Part shown: piece after piece, positions 1-10,822 of the stretch
Numbering within the stretch: position 1 is the stretch's first letter
Layout: each line of letters opens with the position of its first letter
DNA from: Ignavibacteria bacterium
GTDB taxonomy: Bacteria; Bacteroidota; Ignavibacteria; Tepidaquicellales; Tepidaquicellaceae
Direction: 5' to 3'
Length of the DNA stretch: 64,000 nt
Assembly: GCA_016716125.1 (NCBI GenBank)
Contig: JADJWZ010000039.1
Location: 1 to 64,000 of the forward strand
The notes under the pieces: generated by a model
Seen by the model: the letters and a program-made list of their open reading frames with translations, nothing else
Told to the model about the DNA's origin: nothing
The model's database searches: none
Program-made: the position numbers and the translations under genes

Positions 1-16
1 TATTAACTACTAACTA
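1..16. repeat. Edge of a heptameric tandem repeat
   Basis: The first bases read TATTAAC TACTAAC TA, which are 7-bp units. They are the reverse complement of the GTTARTA heptads at 60863-60917, so the window appears to start inside a tract of the same family. Confidence 0.5.
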
Positions 17-79
17 TTCTGTGAAATATGGTTTAAATGGGAATTTATTAAATTGCCTATTTTAGATGTTTTAGAATAT

Positions 80-150
80 GCGCCCGTAGCTCAACCTCGG
101 ATAGAGCAAATGTTTCTAAGTCAGCAGGTTATCACCTGATTCCAGCCAAG
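80..150 (+). pseudogene. Decayed tRNA-Arg (UCU) relic
   Basis: The 5' half matches a bacterial tRNA-Arg: acceptor strand and D-arm start GCGCCCGTAGCTCA, a GCTC/GAGC D stem and an anticodon loop TTTCTAA with anticodon TCT followed by GTCAG. The 5' side of the anticodon stem is AAATG and cannot pair with GTCAG, base 26 seems lost, the T arm has no GTTCGA-type loop, and no 3' strand complementary to GCGCCCG and no CCA follows. This makes it a non-functional relic, or a badly called stretch at a contig end. Confidence 0.6.
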
Positions 151-215
151 GTATTTAAATGTTGAAAGCGGTTTAACTGCTTTCGCTTTTAAAACCTCTA
201 ACCTGACTTCTTACG

Positions 216-965
216 ATGAAAAACAATTATAATTACTCAAGTGGCCCAAAGAATCGGTTTACGTAAAGTTATTTCTCAAAATAATTTCAATGTAATCAAT
301 GCATCCCGCACTGATGCAAATCCCACTAAGAATAAACATTACAGTTTTATAAAACCAATCATCTTCAGAAAAAAGATGTAAAAAGGATCTTTTCTCAAAG
401 CTACCAAAGCTCACGGAAGAAGATCGACGCTGTGATCTGCAATGCGGATTCGGTATTTTTGATAATCTCGCGGATTCCAAAACTTCTGATTTTGAGAAAA
501 TGTTTACTGTGAAATGTAAAGGGAGCTATATCTCTGCAATAAGTATGCGGCTAAGGTCAATGCTTGAATCCAAAGGCGCAAATGATCATTAATATTTCTT
601 CAATCGGAGGTAAGAACGGAATTGCAACCGCTTCGGTTTATTCCGCAACTAAACACGCTGTCATTGGTCTGTCTTCGTCGCTGATGGCTGAAGTTAGGAA
701 AGATAATATAAGAGTAGTTACTATATGTCCGGGTTCCGTGGATACAAATTTCTTTGATCATCCGAGCGCTGAACTAAATTCCGCAAGAGATACTATGCTG
801 TCGCCGGAGGATGTAGCTGAAGTCTGCCTGCTGAGCGTAAAACTCCTCAGAGAGCTTGCGAATGAAGTTGAGATCAGACCTTTGTTTCCAAAAAATAATT
901 TTCTCGGTATTATATTATGCGGGAAAATATTATGCGGTCGAAAACTTAGAATGGAACCAACTTAA
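216..965 (+). pseudogene. Short-chain dehydrogenase (SDR), multiply frameshifted
   Basis: Pieces of a classical SDR oxidoreductase can be followed through three frames. After ATG at 216 an alternate frame reads KTIIIT then a degraded glycine-rich NAD(P) loop (QVAQRIG where TGxxxGIG is expected). Near 420-470 the frame reads IDAVICNA, the NAG-type core motif, and loses one base just after it. The last 133 residues, from about 564, are clean: NISSIGG with the catalytic Ser, YSATKHA as the YxxxK catalytic pair, and CPGSVDT after it. At least three indels and a broken cofactor loop make an intact product unlikely unless the sequence itself is wrong. The substrate cannot be inferred. Confidence 0.7.
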
Positions 966-1083
966 CCCCGGTATTAATCCGTCAGAGTTTGACATCTCTT
1001 TTCTCAACTGAGTTTTAATAAGTTTTTTCGTATCCTTTTCAATCCCCGGAATATCGGAAAGTTTCATCAGTTCAGTCATAAAT

Positions 1084-2485
1084 CTAATGTAGAGCACAAT
1101 ACTTTTCTGCTGCTCTGCGGAGAGTATTTTTATTTCTTTTATACTGAATTAAATTGTCAAGAATATAATTTACCCTTTCCGTCTCCCCTCTTTCATAATA
1201 GACTCTTCCAAGCAGAAATTTAGAATTAATATAATAGGTAGGATCCTTTATATCCACCTGATTGAGATGCGTAAATATTTTTCTCATAATTATTCATGTG
1301 AAAATAATATTTCGCCTTAGCAAGATTATAAATGTCATCAGCAAAACTTTTTCCGAGATATTCTCTGTAATGTTCTATAAAACGGTTCACCCATTCTATT
1401 CACCTTCTGCTAAAGCAGTATTGACTACGCTGTTAAATTCCGCATCTGTAATTATTTTATCGATCAGAAACAGTTCTTCCTTCATCATCTTCATATACAC
1501 ACTCATCAGATCCTGCCTGTACCTTATATGCCCGGCGTTAATTTTCGTTGTAATACGAAGTAATATAATTATAATAATAATTCAGACTTTTTTTGCTTAA
1601 TTTTTTATGCTCTTTCTTTAAATATGTCAGCATTGTATAAAGATAATCGTCATTAAGAGTCTCATTCATCCTGAGCACATGATATATAACATAAACATTC
1701 GGATGATTATCCTTAATATGAGTAAGATTATTTTCCGTAAATTCCATCAGCTCATTATAAAACGTTCTGTTAAAATACTGACCTCTGTTCCTCGAACCTT
1801 CATTATCAAACATCTCATAAAACGTATGCAGCTTGGAAAATAGAAATTTCATATCCAGCAGATCGGATTTCATCTGAAGACATTCGGCTTCCGAATTTTT
1901 GAAATTAACAAGATTGAAATTATAATATTCGCTCAGCATGTTCACCTGATCGTTGTAAAAAGATTCATCCTTGGAAAAGAGCTTTTCTGACTTTTGCTCA
2001 ATCCCTGTATTCCTTTTCAAATCTTTTCACCATTCCTCTTTCCTTAATGCATTCCAGGAGCAGGACCCTGCTTCCCGGTGATCTTTCATCTTCAGCACTC
2101 GGAATCAGAAAAGTTTCCATCAGGATCCTGAAGTCAGAAAGCAGTTTTCTTATCTTTACGTCGTTCATTTTTTCTCCATAAACAACACTTGAGATAACTG
2201 ATTTGAAATATTTTCCTTTTTAATTTCAGGATAAATTGATTTTGAGATAATCGAACAAGATCAGGATACTTTTATTCGAATTGAAGAACGGGAATTCAAA
2301 TATTTTCCAAATCTTCCGACCTCTTCCTTCTTCAGCATGTTAAAGTATTCAATCATAATGAATTTGTTTTTAATTTTCAGTCGTTTTTCATAAAAATGAT
2401 TTTGCACTGATCTCTGCAAACACTTTGTTTTCAATAGTTTGAAGCATGTCAAAAAAAATATTTTCACAAATCGTGTTTTTTGCAA
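1084..2485 (-). pseudogene. Helical-repeat-like protein of unknown function, in pieces
   Basis: Reverse-strand frames at about 2485-2290, 2280-2230, 2210-2000, 2020-1538, 1540-1390, 1390-1290 and 1287-1084 join into one alpha-helical protein of roughly 450 residues. The N-terminal part has LKKEEVGRFGKYLNS then, after a shift, FFNSNKSILILFDYL. That resembles a family of TPR-like helical proteins common in Ignavibacteria whose N-terminus reads like LSPEEFKEFEKFLNSPYFN; this resemblance is from memory. The C-terminal part, YYINSKFLLGRVYYERGE, is TPR-like. At least five indels interrupt it. Plus-strand frames over the same DNA look like shadows. No function is proposed. Confidence 0.5.
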
Positions 2486-2732
2486 GTTGACCTGACGGAT
2501 AAAAATATATAGTTTTGTCCAGCTTCATTATTGAAGAGGTAATCTAAAGGAAGAAACAAAAAAGAAACAAAAAATTGAAATCGGATAATTAAATTGCCGG
2601 ATGACTTTAAAAGAACTTTCACATTTACTCCGGCAATTTATAAATCCTGAAATTGAAACGAAAGGTATATTTTAAAATTACAAATAAAAAATTAAAAGGA
2701 TTTTTAAACCTTAACAAAACAAAATAGAAAAA
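2486..2732. other. AT-rich spacer, nothing recognised
   Basis: About 250 bp between two diverging broken genes. It is A/T-rich with no convincing hairpin, ORF or repeat. A promoter for the downstream surface protein may lie here but no clear box was found. Confidence 0.4.
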
Positions 2733-4430
2733 ATGGTCATTCTCGGTTTCACTCGTTGTTACAATCCTATGATGCTGGTTATTTCAGCATCAGTCTCCTT
2801 AGACAAAACAGTTGAGCTTTCAAAGGAAAAAGCGACAAGCATTTTCGGTCAGCGTCGGATTAAATTCAGACAGAAGCATCCAGGAAAATCTTCATCTGGT
2901 ATGATGAATCAAGTAACGGAACTTTGTTTGCGCAGAAAATGAATTCCGACGGAGTACTGAATGGAAATTCAGGAAAGATTTTGATGAGTAACTTTGGATA
3001 TATGTCTGACTTCCCATTGTACATCCTGATAATACCGGAGGGGCGGTAATTATTTTCCACAGAAACTCAATTTACACTGATGAAATTTTTGCAATCAAAA
3101 TAGATTCTTACGGTAACATAGAAAATAGAACGGTTTCACTTTCCGCAGGTCTGCCGGAAGTAACTTCAGCCCTGCCACAGCAGTCACCGAACATGGTTTT
3201 ATAGTCGTAACATGGGAAAATTTTACGACGGTCATTTTGATATATATGCACAGGCGATTGATTACAACTTGAATAAATTATGGAATGATGCTTACCCGCT
3301 AAAAGTTTGCTTTTATGACAATGATCAGAGAAAACCAACATTGACATCAGACGGGCAGGGCGGAGTTTTTATTGCGTGGCTTGATAACAGAAACTCTTTT
3401 GAAAACACTTTAAATTACAGTCTTGATGTCTTCGCTTCCAGACTTGACCATGACGGCACGCCGTATCAGAATGGTCATAAAGGCAGCCTGATCCTGAGAA
3501 ATAATTTTACTTCACCTTTAAGTAATTCCGGCGTCCTTAAGCTGAGAAAAGAAATATTTTACAATCACAATCTGATCTTATCTGACAATAATTCTTCTGA
3601 TTGCCGCAGAGATATTTGATACCAGCGGAAATTATATTAAAGTCTTAAAAAGTAAATAAAGATCTGCAGATCATTACGACAAAGACGCTAACTGAAAATC
3701 TGAATGCCGGTGATCCGAGAATTATCTCTGACGGTTACTTCGGGATGTATATGGTCTGGAAAGATTTTTTCAAATAATTCCAAATTTGATAATGGGATCT
3801 GCATACGATAAGGATCTGAACGATAAATTTACATGTAAAAGTTATTTAATTTCCTGTGAAAATACGAAAGGTAATTTTGAGAGAATTTTACCTGACATCA
3901 GGATTAAGAACTCCATGATAGTAAAAAATGGTGATCTGTTTGTAAGCTGGATGAATACAGATAATAACAGATTATTCATTTCTAAATTAAACTTAACTGA
4001 CGAATCCGACCTGTGCAATAATACGGTTGAGATTCATAGCAGCATAGACGAAGGGGAATATACTTCGATTACAATTCAAGACGACAAACTTGTGATTGTA
4101 TATAAACACTTCAATAACATTTTCGCCCATATTAGGGAATTAAACGGAAAAACTCTTTCTGAAAGAACAGATGAATTTAATTTGAGTAATTACCCTAATC
4201 CATTCAACCCTACTACGAGAATTAACTTCTTTATTCCCAAAGATGGATTCGTCAGTTTAAGAGTATTTGACATTACAGGAAAAGAAGTAAGGAAATTAGT
4301 AAACGAGTTCAGAACAAATGGAGAACACAATGTAACATTCAATGCGGAAAACTTATCTTCGGGTGCTTATTTTTACAGACTCGATGCAGGAGGAATAGTA
4401 ACAACGAGAAGGATGACCATACTAAAGTAA
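2733..4430 (+). pseudogene. T9SS-tailed secreted repeat protein, multiply frameshifted
   Basis: Frames around 2870-3030, 3212-3619 and 3786-4430 belong to one secreted protein. The body holds repeats of the kind FDIYAQAIDYNLNKLW and SDGQGGVFIAWLDNR, the beta-propeller-like DIYAQR/AWxDxR units common in Ignavibacteria surface proteins. The end, at about 4180-4430, is a full T9SS type A sorting domain: NYPNPFNPTTRINFF, GKEVRKLVNE, SSGAYFYRLDA and a basic TILK finish. The tail would direct export across the outer membrane and surface anchoring. At least three frameshifts separate the pieces and no signal peptide could be placed, so the true start is unknown. A terminator follows directly. Confidence 0.7.
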
Positions 4431-4449
4431 ACTTGCTTGCTTTCCGCTG

Positions 4450-4487
4450 AATCCGGCAGTTCCTTAATTGGAACGCCGGATTTTTTT
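4450..4487 (+). terminator. Intrinsic terminator after the T9SS-tailed protein
   Basis: An AATCCGGC-AGTTCC arm pairs with GGAAC-GCCGGATT across a short TTAATT loop and is followed by a run of seven T, 20 bp after the stop at 4430. Confidence 0.8.
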
Positions 4488-4596
4488 ACATTTTTTGCAA
4501 CTTTATTATAATTTAAAATTAAAATACAAACCGTTTAATTCAATACTTTAAATTCCTGCTCTTAATTGTTATATTTGCGTATCTTTTAAACAATTG

Positions 4597-7203
4597 ATGA
4601 ATATTTCTAATACTTTAGTAAAAAGTTCAAAGATAATATTATTACTTTTCTGATTTTACTTAATTCTGCTTATATATCCGCTCAGATAAAAGTATTTGAA
4701 AGACCGTCAGAGACTAATCTGTCAGATATCGGATTGTTTTTTGAAAGTGAGACGCGGCTTAAGATCAGTCTTAACGGACAATGGGAAGCTTCATTTAATG
4801 AAGGAAAAAGCTATCAGACCTTTACTGTTCCTCTCGCTTATGATTTCTCCGGAAAATCAGTTTTCAGGAAAAGCTTTGTAATAGATGACGAAATACTTGC
4901 AGTGAAAAGTTTCATTCTTGTTGCAGAAGGGATCAACTATGAATCTGAGATTAAGATCAACAATAACTTCATATCAAGTCATACCGGTGGATGCTCGCCT
5001 GTTATTGTTCCTCTTTCGGACGGCATAGTTTCTTCTCAAAATGAGATAGTAATTAATATCAACAGTGAATTAAATTTCAGGAATACGAATCCCCTCTCAG
5101 ATCAGATCAATTATTCAAAAGTTTACGGCGGAATTAACAAAGACATTTACCTGATAGCTGTTCCGAAAGTATTTGTCTTCAGTAATTTTATAAATTATAA
5201 AATAGACAACCTGCTTTCTCTTAAACTGACAAATCAGATTGAGGTAAAGTCAACATTCATCAATAATCAGAAAGACTCAGTTCCGAATAATGATTTTTTT
5301 ATAAGATCATCTCTAACCAGAAAATCTACAGGAGATGTTTTTTCCGAATCAGATCTTGTTCCTTTTGAAATGGTCGATAACAATACTATTAAGACGGAAA
5401 GTTATATTTCCGTCAGTAATCCCATTCTCTGGTCACCGGAAACTCCTGAGCTTTATATTCTCAGAATAATCATTACAGATAAGTCAGGAAATGTAATAGA
5501 TGAAAGCTATTCTGAGACAGGGTTTAACGATATTTCAAAAAGCGGCAATCAGATCTTTCAAAGCGGCAGGCAGATCGCGCTGAACGGTATAAATTACTAT
5601 GAAGATATGCCGGGCTTTGCATCCGCTTTAAGATATGAAGAAGTTGAAAAAGATCTTATTAGTATAAAGGCGCTGGGTTTCAATGCTGTCAGAGTTCCGG
5701 GAAGATCAGCTCATCCTTATATTGTAAATGTATGTAACAGAATAGGGTTATTTCTTCTGCAGGAATTTCCTTTAAATGAAATATCCTCTCATTATTTTGA
5801 AGAGGAAAGATTCATAACACCTGCAGTTGACTATCTTACTGAAATTATTAAAAGAGACAGAAACGAACCAAGCATACTGGCATGGGGTCTGGGAAATGAT
5901 CTGGATGTTTCGTCAGAGCATACTTATGATTATTTAAAATCAGCAGCTTCAGCTGTCGATTCCATTAATAAAAGACTTAAATATTATACATCACATGCTT
6001 TTAATGAAGATATTTGCTCGGAGCTTGTAGACTTTATCGGAATTAATATTTACGGGAGTAATTATAATTCCATAAAAGATGACCTGACTAACTTAACAAA
6101 TAAATCAAAACCAATTACCAACAGAAAAAATACTTCTTATTTTATTTCCGGTTACGGCATTAAAATTCAAAACGGAAACAACAACGGATTCAGCGATATC
6201 AGATCCAGGAATCACAGATGAAATTTTATAAGGAAATATACCCGTTAGCTTCTCAGTCTTTTTCAGGAAATTTTATGTCATCTTATGCAGACTGGAATTC
6301 TGAAAAACCATTAAATTATCCGCTTGATTCAAATCCGTATCTTCAGACAAACGGCATACATACTTTTAACAGGGAACAAAAACTTTCCACCAACTTTATT
6401 AAGAGACTTCTGTACCGTGAGGATCTGCCCAGGATACAGGAAGGAAATCATATTCATGAATTTCCATATGTTTTTATAATTGCGGGAATGCTTGTAATGA
6501 TTATTTTTGCATTCTTTATAAATAAAGACAGAAAATTCCGGTCAGGTCTGGTCAGATGCCTTTATAAACCGACATATTTTTTTGCGCTGGTAAAAGATCA
6601 GATGATAATTTCGAGAGGATATAATATTCTGCTGACATTAAGCATCTCCATCGGCCTCGGATTATTTTTTTCTTCAGTCCTTTATTTTTTAAAAGACAGT
6701 AATTCTTTTGACATGCTTTTGTCTAAAATATTAACGAATGACAGCGCTAAAATTTTTTTCAGCGAGATTGTGAACAATAAATTTTACCTGATCTCTTCAA
6801 TATCTCTTTTAATTATTTTAACAATTTTTTATTCATCTTTTTTTCTTTATTTTATTTCATTCTACACAAAGGGAAAATCCTATTTTAAAATCATCTATAC
6901 AATCTGTCTTTGGTCAATACTTCCAATGCTGATATTTTACCAATAGGAACAGTACTTTATAAATTAACCGAATCAAATCCGGCATATATTTCATTGTCAG
7001 TCTGGCTTTTTATAATACTGGCAATATTAAGTTTAAACAGAATTTTAATCGGGGCAAAATCACTCTTTGACATCAGGACAGGCAAAGTATATTTTTACGG
7101 ACTAATTATAATTTCCATTTTTATTGCTTTGATCTACAGCTATTTTTACTTTTTTACCGGAGCGACAGAAACTTATGAACTCATTTCTAAACTGAATCAA
7201 TAA
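4597..7203 (+). CDS. GH2-like pseudo-glycosidase fused to a six-TM membrane domain (3 frameshifts)
   Basis: The three frames join at about 4653, 6217 and 6945, each by one missing base, into a protein of about 868 residues. The N-terminus (MNISNTLVKSSKIILLLF, then LILLNSAYISAQ) is a signal peptide. It is followed by a GH2-type jelly-roll (LNGQWEASF, VFRKSFVI, VYGGINKDIYL), an immunoglobulin-like domain (NPILWSPETPELYIL) and a TIM-barrel part with RDRNEPSILAWGLGND. Active GH2 enzymes have NE where this reads ND, and the expected nucleophile Glu near KPITNRKNTS is not seen, so it looks catalytically dead. After about residue 620 come six hydrophobic segments (first FPYVFIIAGMLVMIIFAFF), which resemble a Yip1-like membrane domain. 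smc starts 10 bp after the stop. Without the indels this would be one inner-membrane protein with a large periplasmic sugar-binding part. Confidence 0.65.
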
Positions 7204-7213
7204 TAATTTATAA

Positions 7214-10200
7214 TTGTATCTTTCCAAGATAGAAATATTCGGATTTAAATCATTTGCAGACAAAACTACTATTGAGTTTGACAGCGGCGTATCCGCCATA
7301 GTAGGTCCAAATGGTTCCGGAAAATCCAATATAGTTGATGCGCTGAGATGGGTACTCGGAGAGCAGGGTGATAAAGTATTAAGAAGCGGTAAACGTGAAG
7401 ATGTTGTTTTCAACGGAACAAAATTCAGAAAACCGCTAAGCGTAGCTGAAGTTGTGGTAACAATTCAGAATAATAAAAACATTCTGCCGACGGAATATAA
7501 TGAAGTTCAGATCGCAAGAAGATTTTACAGAAGCGGCGAAACGGAATATTTTCTGAACGGCACAAAGGTCCGGCTGAAAGACATTAAGGAATTATTTATT
7601 GATACCGGTATTGGTCCGGATGCATACTCTGTAATAGAATTAAAAATGGTTGAGACCATTCTGTCAGACGTAAAACATGAAAGAAGAAAACTCTTTGAAG
7701 AAGCTGCGGGCGTCGTTTCATATAAGCATAACCGTGATCTGACTTTCAACAGACTTGATGCAGTTCATGAATCGCTCCTGAGAGTAAATGACATTATCCG
7801 GGAAAAGCAGCGGAATGTAAACGCGCTCGAACGTCAGGCGAAAAGAAATGAAGAAGCAAAAATTGTTTCCGAGGAGTTGAAATCTCTTGAGCTTAAAACC
7901 GGAAAGTTTGAATACGAATCACTCATCAGAGAAATTAATGATATTAAAGACAAGGAAGATGATAATATAAAATTAAAAGAATCACTTTCGGAAGAGATCA
8001 AAGTTAATGACATGCAGCTTGATAAATTCAGGGCTGAAATATCATCTCTTGACGAAACTCTTTCTGATCTTACTTCAGAGTATAACGCTGTTAAGGATAA
8101 TGCCAATCAGACTGAAAGAGAGAATCTTGTTCTTAATGAAAAGATCAGCAATTTAACTTCAAACAATAACCGGCTTACAGGTGAGAATGAATCTCTCAAA
8201 GAGAATATTGAAAAAAGCAGGGAAAAAGCTGAAGATACCGGACAAAAAGTAAAAGTTCTTTCAAATACAATTTACATGTCTGAAAGTTCACTTATTGAAA
8301 AGAAATCAAAAGTGGAAGCAAGCATTAAGATCATCAATGAAAAAAAGAATGAAATGCTTGAGCTTGCTCAGAGAGCAAAAGCCTCCGCCGGTATAGTTAC
8401 TGAAAAAAAAGAAAAGTATCAGAAAAATAAGATCAACTTTGACAATAATCTTAATCAGCTTGAGAAGATCTCTTCATCAAACTCCGAATTATTAACTCAG
8501 CTTGAAGAGACTGATAAAGCTATTGGTGAATTTGAAGGAAAAATAAAATCAGTTAGTGACGAATTAAAGATCTCCGAAAAGATTCTGAAAGACATTGAAT
8601 CAGAGAAATCCTCCTTAGGTAAAAAGCTGTCTGAAAAAGAAAAAGAAATTTCAGGGCTTGATATTGAAATTCATAAACTCAGTAATAAAGCCGGTCATCT
8701 GAAAGAGCTTTCGGATAATTTAACTGATTATGCCGAAGGAATTAAATTTCTTATTGATGAAGAGAAGGAGAAAAATGTTTCAACTATTCTCGATGTGATA
8801 GAGGTGGAAGACAGATTTAAGATTGCCATAGAAACAGCGCTCGGTGAAATATCCAACTACATTATACTTGACGAATCAGCAAAACTTGATACTCTTATTG
8901 ATAAGCTTTCGGATAATCAAAAAGGTAAAGTTACATTTATACTTAATGACCTGCTTAACTTTAAAACATTTGAATATTTTGATTTTATGGAAGAGGAACC
9001 GGTTTTCATAAAGGATAAAGGTGTGTTTGGATTTGCTGATGAATTTGTAAAATGTAATGATGAAAGACATTTAAAACTAATGAAGTATATTCTTGATGAG
9101 TATATCATAGTGGATAATTTCAATACTGCAAAAAAATTGTCGGAAGATAATTATTATAAGTTTATAACACTTGAAGGAGATATAGTAACTAACGGATTTA
9201 TACGTTCAGGCGGTAAAGTAAATGAAGAATCAGTCAGACTCGGCAGACAGAAAGTTATAAACGGCATAGAAAATTCTCTGACAGAAAACAGGAAGCGATT
9301 GAGTGAATTAAAGACAGAGAGAGAAAAACTTATAACTGAATTCGAAGCTGTACCGGATGAAGAGAGAAGAAAAGTATGCACAGATCTGAAGTTTGAAATA
9401 AACAGATTACAGAATGAAATTTCGAAGCTTGAATTCAAAAAAGAACAGTTAAATAAAACATATTCAGGCAATGAAGTATTGTATGATGATATTTCCGCTG
9501 CAAATAAAGAACTTAACAGGACGATTGACGAACAGATCAAAGAGTTAAGTAAATTTGAGAATGAACAATTTAACTTTGACAAAGAATTGCTTTTCCTTAC
9601 TGAAGAATTCAATGAGATTGAAAAGAATTTTTCACAGGAGTCTGCTGATTATAACAGTTTTAATCTTGAAGTAATAAAATTAAAGAATGAGCATAAAAAT
9701 GAAGAGCAAAACAGTATACGTATTTCAAACACAATTTCTTACAATGAAAAACAGATAAGATCAAACACTACAAGTATAAGCGAAAACAATGAGAAGCTTA
9801 AAGAGCTGGCATCGAAGTCAGAAGAGAATAAGAACATTCTGTTAAAGACCGAAGAGGAATTAAAAATTATAAGCAGTAAACTTGAAGATGAAAGAAAATT
9901 ACATTCAGAAAAGAAAGCGGAACAGTATAAAATTGATCTGCTGCAAAGACAGAACAGGCTTGACTTTGATACCGTCTCTCAAAAACTTATTAATGCACAG
10001 GTAAAAATAAAAGAAAATGAAATAAAGTCAGCTCAGGTAAAGGATTATATTTTACGAAAGTACGAAAAGGATATTTCTTACAGTGAAGGTGAAGAGAACA
10101 ATTCGGAATATTTTGCAGACTTTGATATGCCGGCATCCAAAAGCGAAATAGATACTTTGAATGAAAGACTTAAAAGACTCGGCGGGGGATATCAGCAGTT

Positions 10201-10822
10201 TCTATTTGAAGATTATGAAAATGAAAAGGCGGAACTTGAGAAGCTTATAGAACAAAAAAATGATCTTCTGGAATCTGAAAAAGATATCCGGAAAACTATA
10301 GACAGAATAAATAAAGAAGCCCGTGACAGATTCCTGGCTACTTTTGAAAATATACGTGAGAATTTTATCAACATTTTTAAACAGCTTTTCTCAGAAGGTG
10401 ATGAAGCAAATCTGAGAATAGTGCATGAAGTAAATGAAGACGGAAAAACTGAAGAAGACCCGCTGGAAGCAAAGATCGAAATAATTGCAAAGCCTCGCGG
10501 TAAACGCCCGACTTCCATAGAGCTCTTATCCGGCGGCGAGAAGACGCTGACTGCTATAGCTCTTCTCTTCGCAATATATCTGGTTAAGCCGTCGCCGTTC
10601 TGCGTACTCGATGAAGTTGACGCTCCGCTTGATGTTGCCAACCTCAGTAGATTTAATAATATGATAAGGAAATTTTCTGACAATACTCAGTTCATACTTA
10701 TAACTCACAATGAAAGGACAATGGAATCCGTTGACAGATTATATGGTGTAACTATGCAGGAAGCCGGGATCACTACTATAGTTGAGACTAAATTCAAGTC
10801 TGATGAGAAACTTCAGGCTTAA
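7214..10822 (+). CDS. smc: Chromosome partition protein SMC
   Basis: A 1202-residue SMC ATPase that, with ScpA/ScpB, loops and organises the chromosome. The N-terminal head has the Walker A loop GPNGSGKS (31-38) and LRWVLGEQ. Long coiled coils run on both sides of a hinge at about residues 510-670 (ending in GFIRSGGK), and the C-terminal head has the ABC signature LLSGGEKT (about 1104) and Walker B CVLDEVDAPLD (about 1130). Length and order are normal for bacterial SMC. The start is TTG at 7214, needed because the conserved start YLSKIEIFGFKSF begins there. The next gene overlaps its last 20 bases. No indel is seen over 3.6 kb. Confidence 0.97.
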   Translation: MYLSKIEIFGFKSFADKTTIEFDSGVSAIVGPNGSGKSNIVDALRWVLGEQGDKVLRSGKREDVVFNGTKFRKPLSVAEVVVTIQNNKNILPTEYNEVQIARRFYRSGETEYFLNGTKVRLKDIKELFIDTGIGPDAYSVIELKMVETILSDVKHERRKLFEEAAGVVSYKHNRDLTFNRLDAVHESLLRVNDIIREKQRNVNALERQAKRNEEAKIVSEELKSLELKTGKFEYESLIREINDIKDKEDDNIKLKESLSEEIKVNDMQLDKFRAEISSLDETLSDLTSEYNAVKDNANQTERENLVLNEKISNLTSNNNRLTGENESLKENIEKSREKAEDTGQKVKVLSNTIYMSESSLIEKKSKVEASIKIINEKKNEMLELAQRAKASAGIVTEKKEKYQKNKINFDNNLNQLEKISSSNSELLTQLEETDKAIGEFEGKIKSVSDELKISEKILKDIESEKSSLGKKLSEKEKEISGLDIEIHKLSNKAGHLKELSDNLTDYAEGIKFLIDEEKEKNVSTILDVIEVEDRFKIAIETALGEISNYIILDESAKLDTLIDKLSDNQKGKVTFILNDLLNFKTFEYFDFMEEEPVFIKDKGVFGFADEFVKCNDERHLKLMKYILDEYIIVDNFNTAKKLSEDNYYKFITLEGDIVTNGFIRSGGKVNEESVRLGRQKVINGIENSLTENRKRLSELKTEREKLITEFEAVPDEERRKVCTDLKFEINRLQNEISKLEFKKEQLNKTYSGNEVLYDDISAANKELNRTIDEQIKELSKFENEQFNFDKELLFLTEEFNEIEKNFSQESADYNSFNLEVIKLKNEHKNEEQNSIRISNTISYNEKQIRSNTTSISENNEKLKELASKSEENKNILLKTEEELKIISSKLEDERKLHSEKKAEQYKIDLLQRQNRLDFDTVSQKLINAQVKIKENEIKSAQVKDYILRKYEKDISYSEGEENNSEYFADFDMPASKSEIDTLNERLKRLGGGYQQFLFEDYENEKAELEKLIEQKNDLLESEKDIRKTIDRINKEARDRFLATFENIRENFINIFKQLFSEGDEANLRIVHEVNEDGKTEEDPLEAKIEIIAKPRGKRPTSIELLSGGEKTLTAIALLFAIYLVKPSPFCVLDEVDAPLDVANLSRFNNMIRKFSDNTQFILITHNERTMESVDRLYGVTMQEAGITTIVETKFKSDEKLQA

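Noticed and set aside
1262..1600. Forward 112-residue frame rich in Ile/Ser
   Set aside because: It is the antisense shadow of the broken reverse-strand helical protein, whose frames continue across it.
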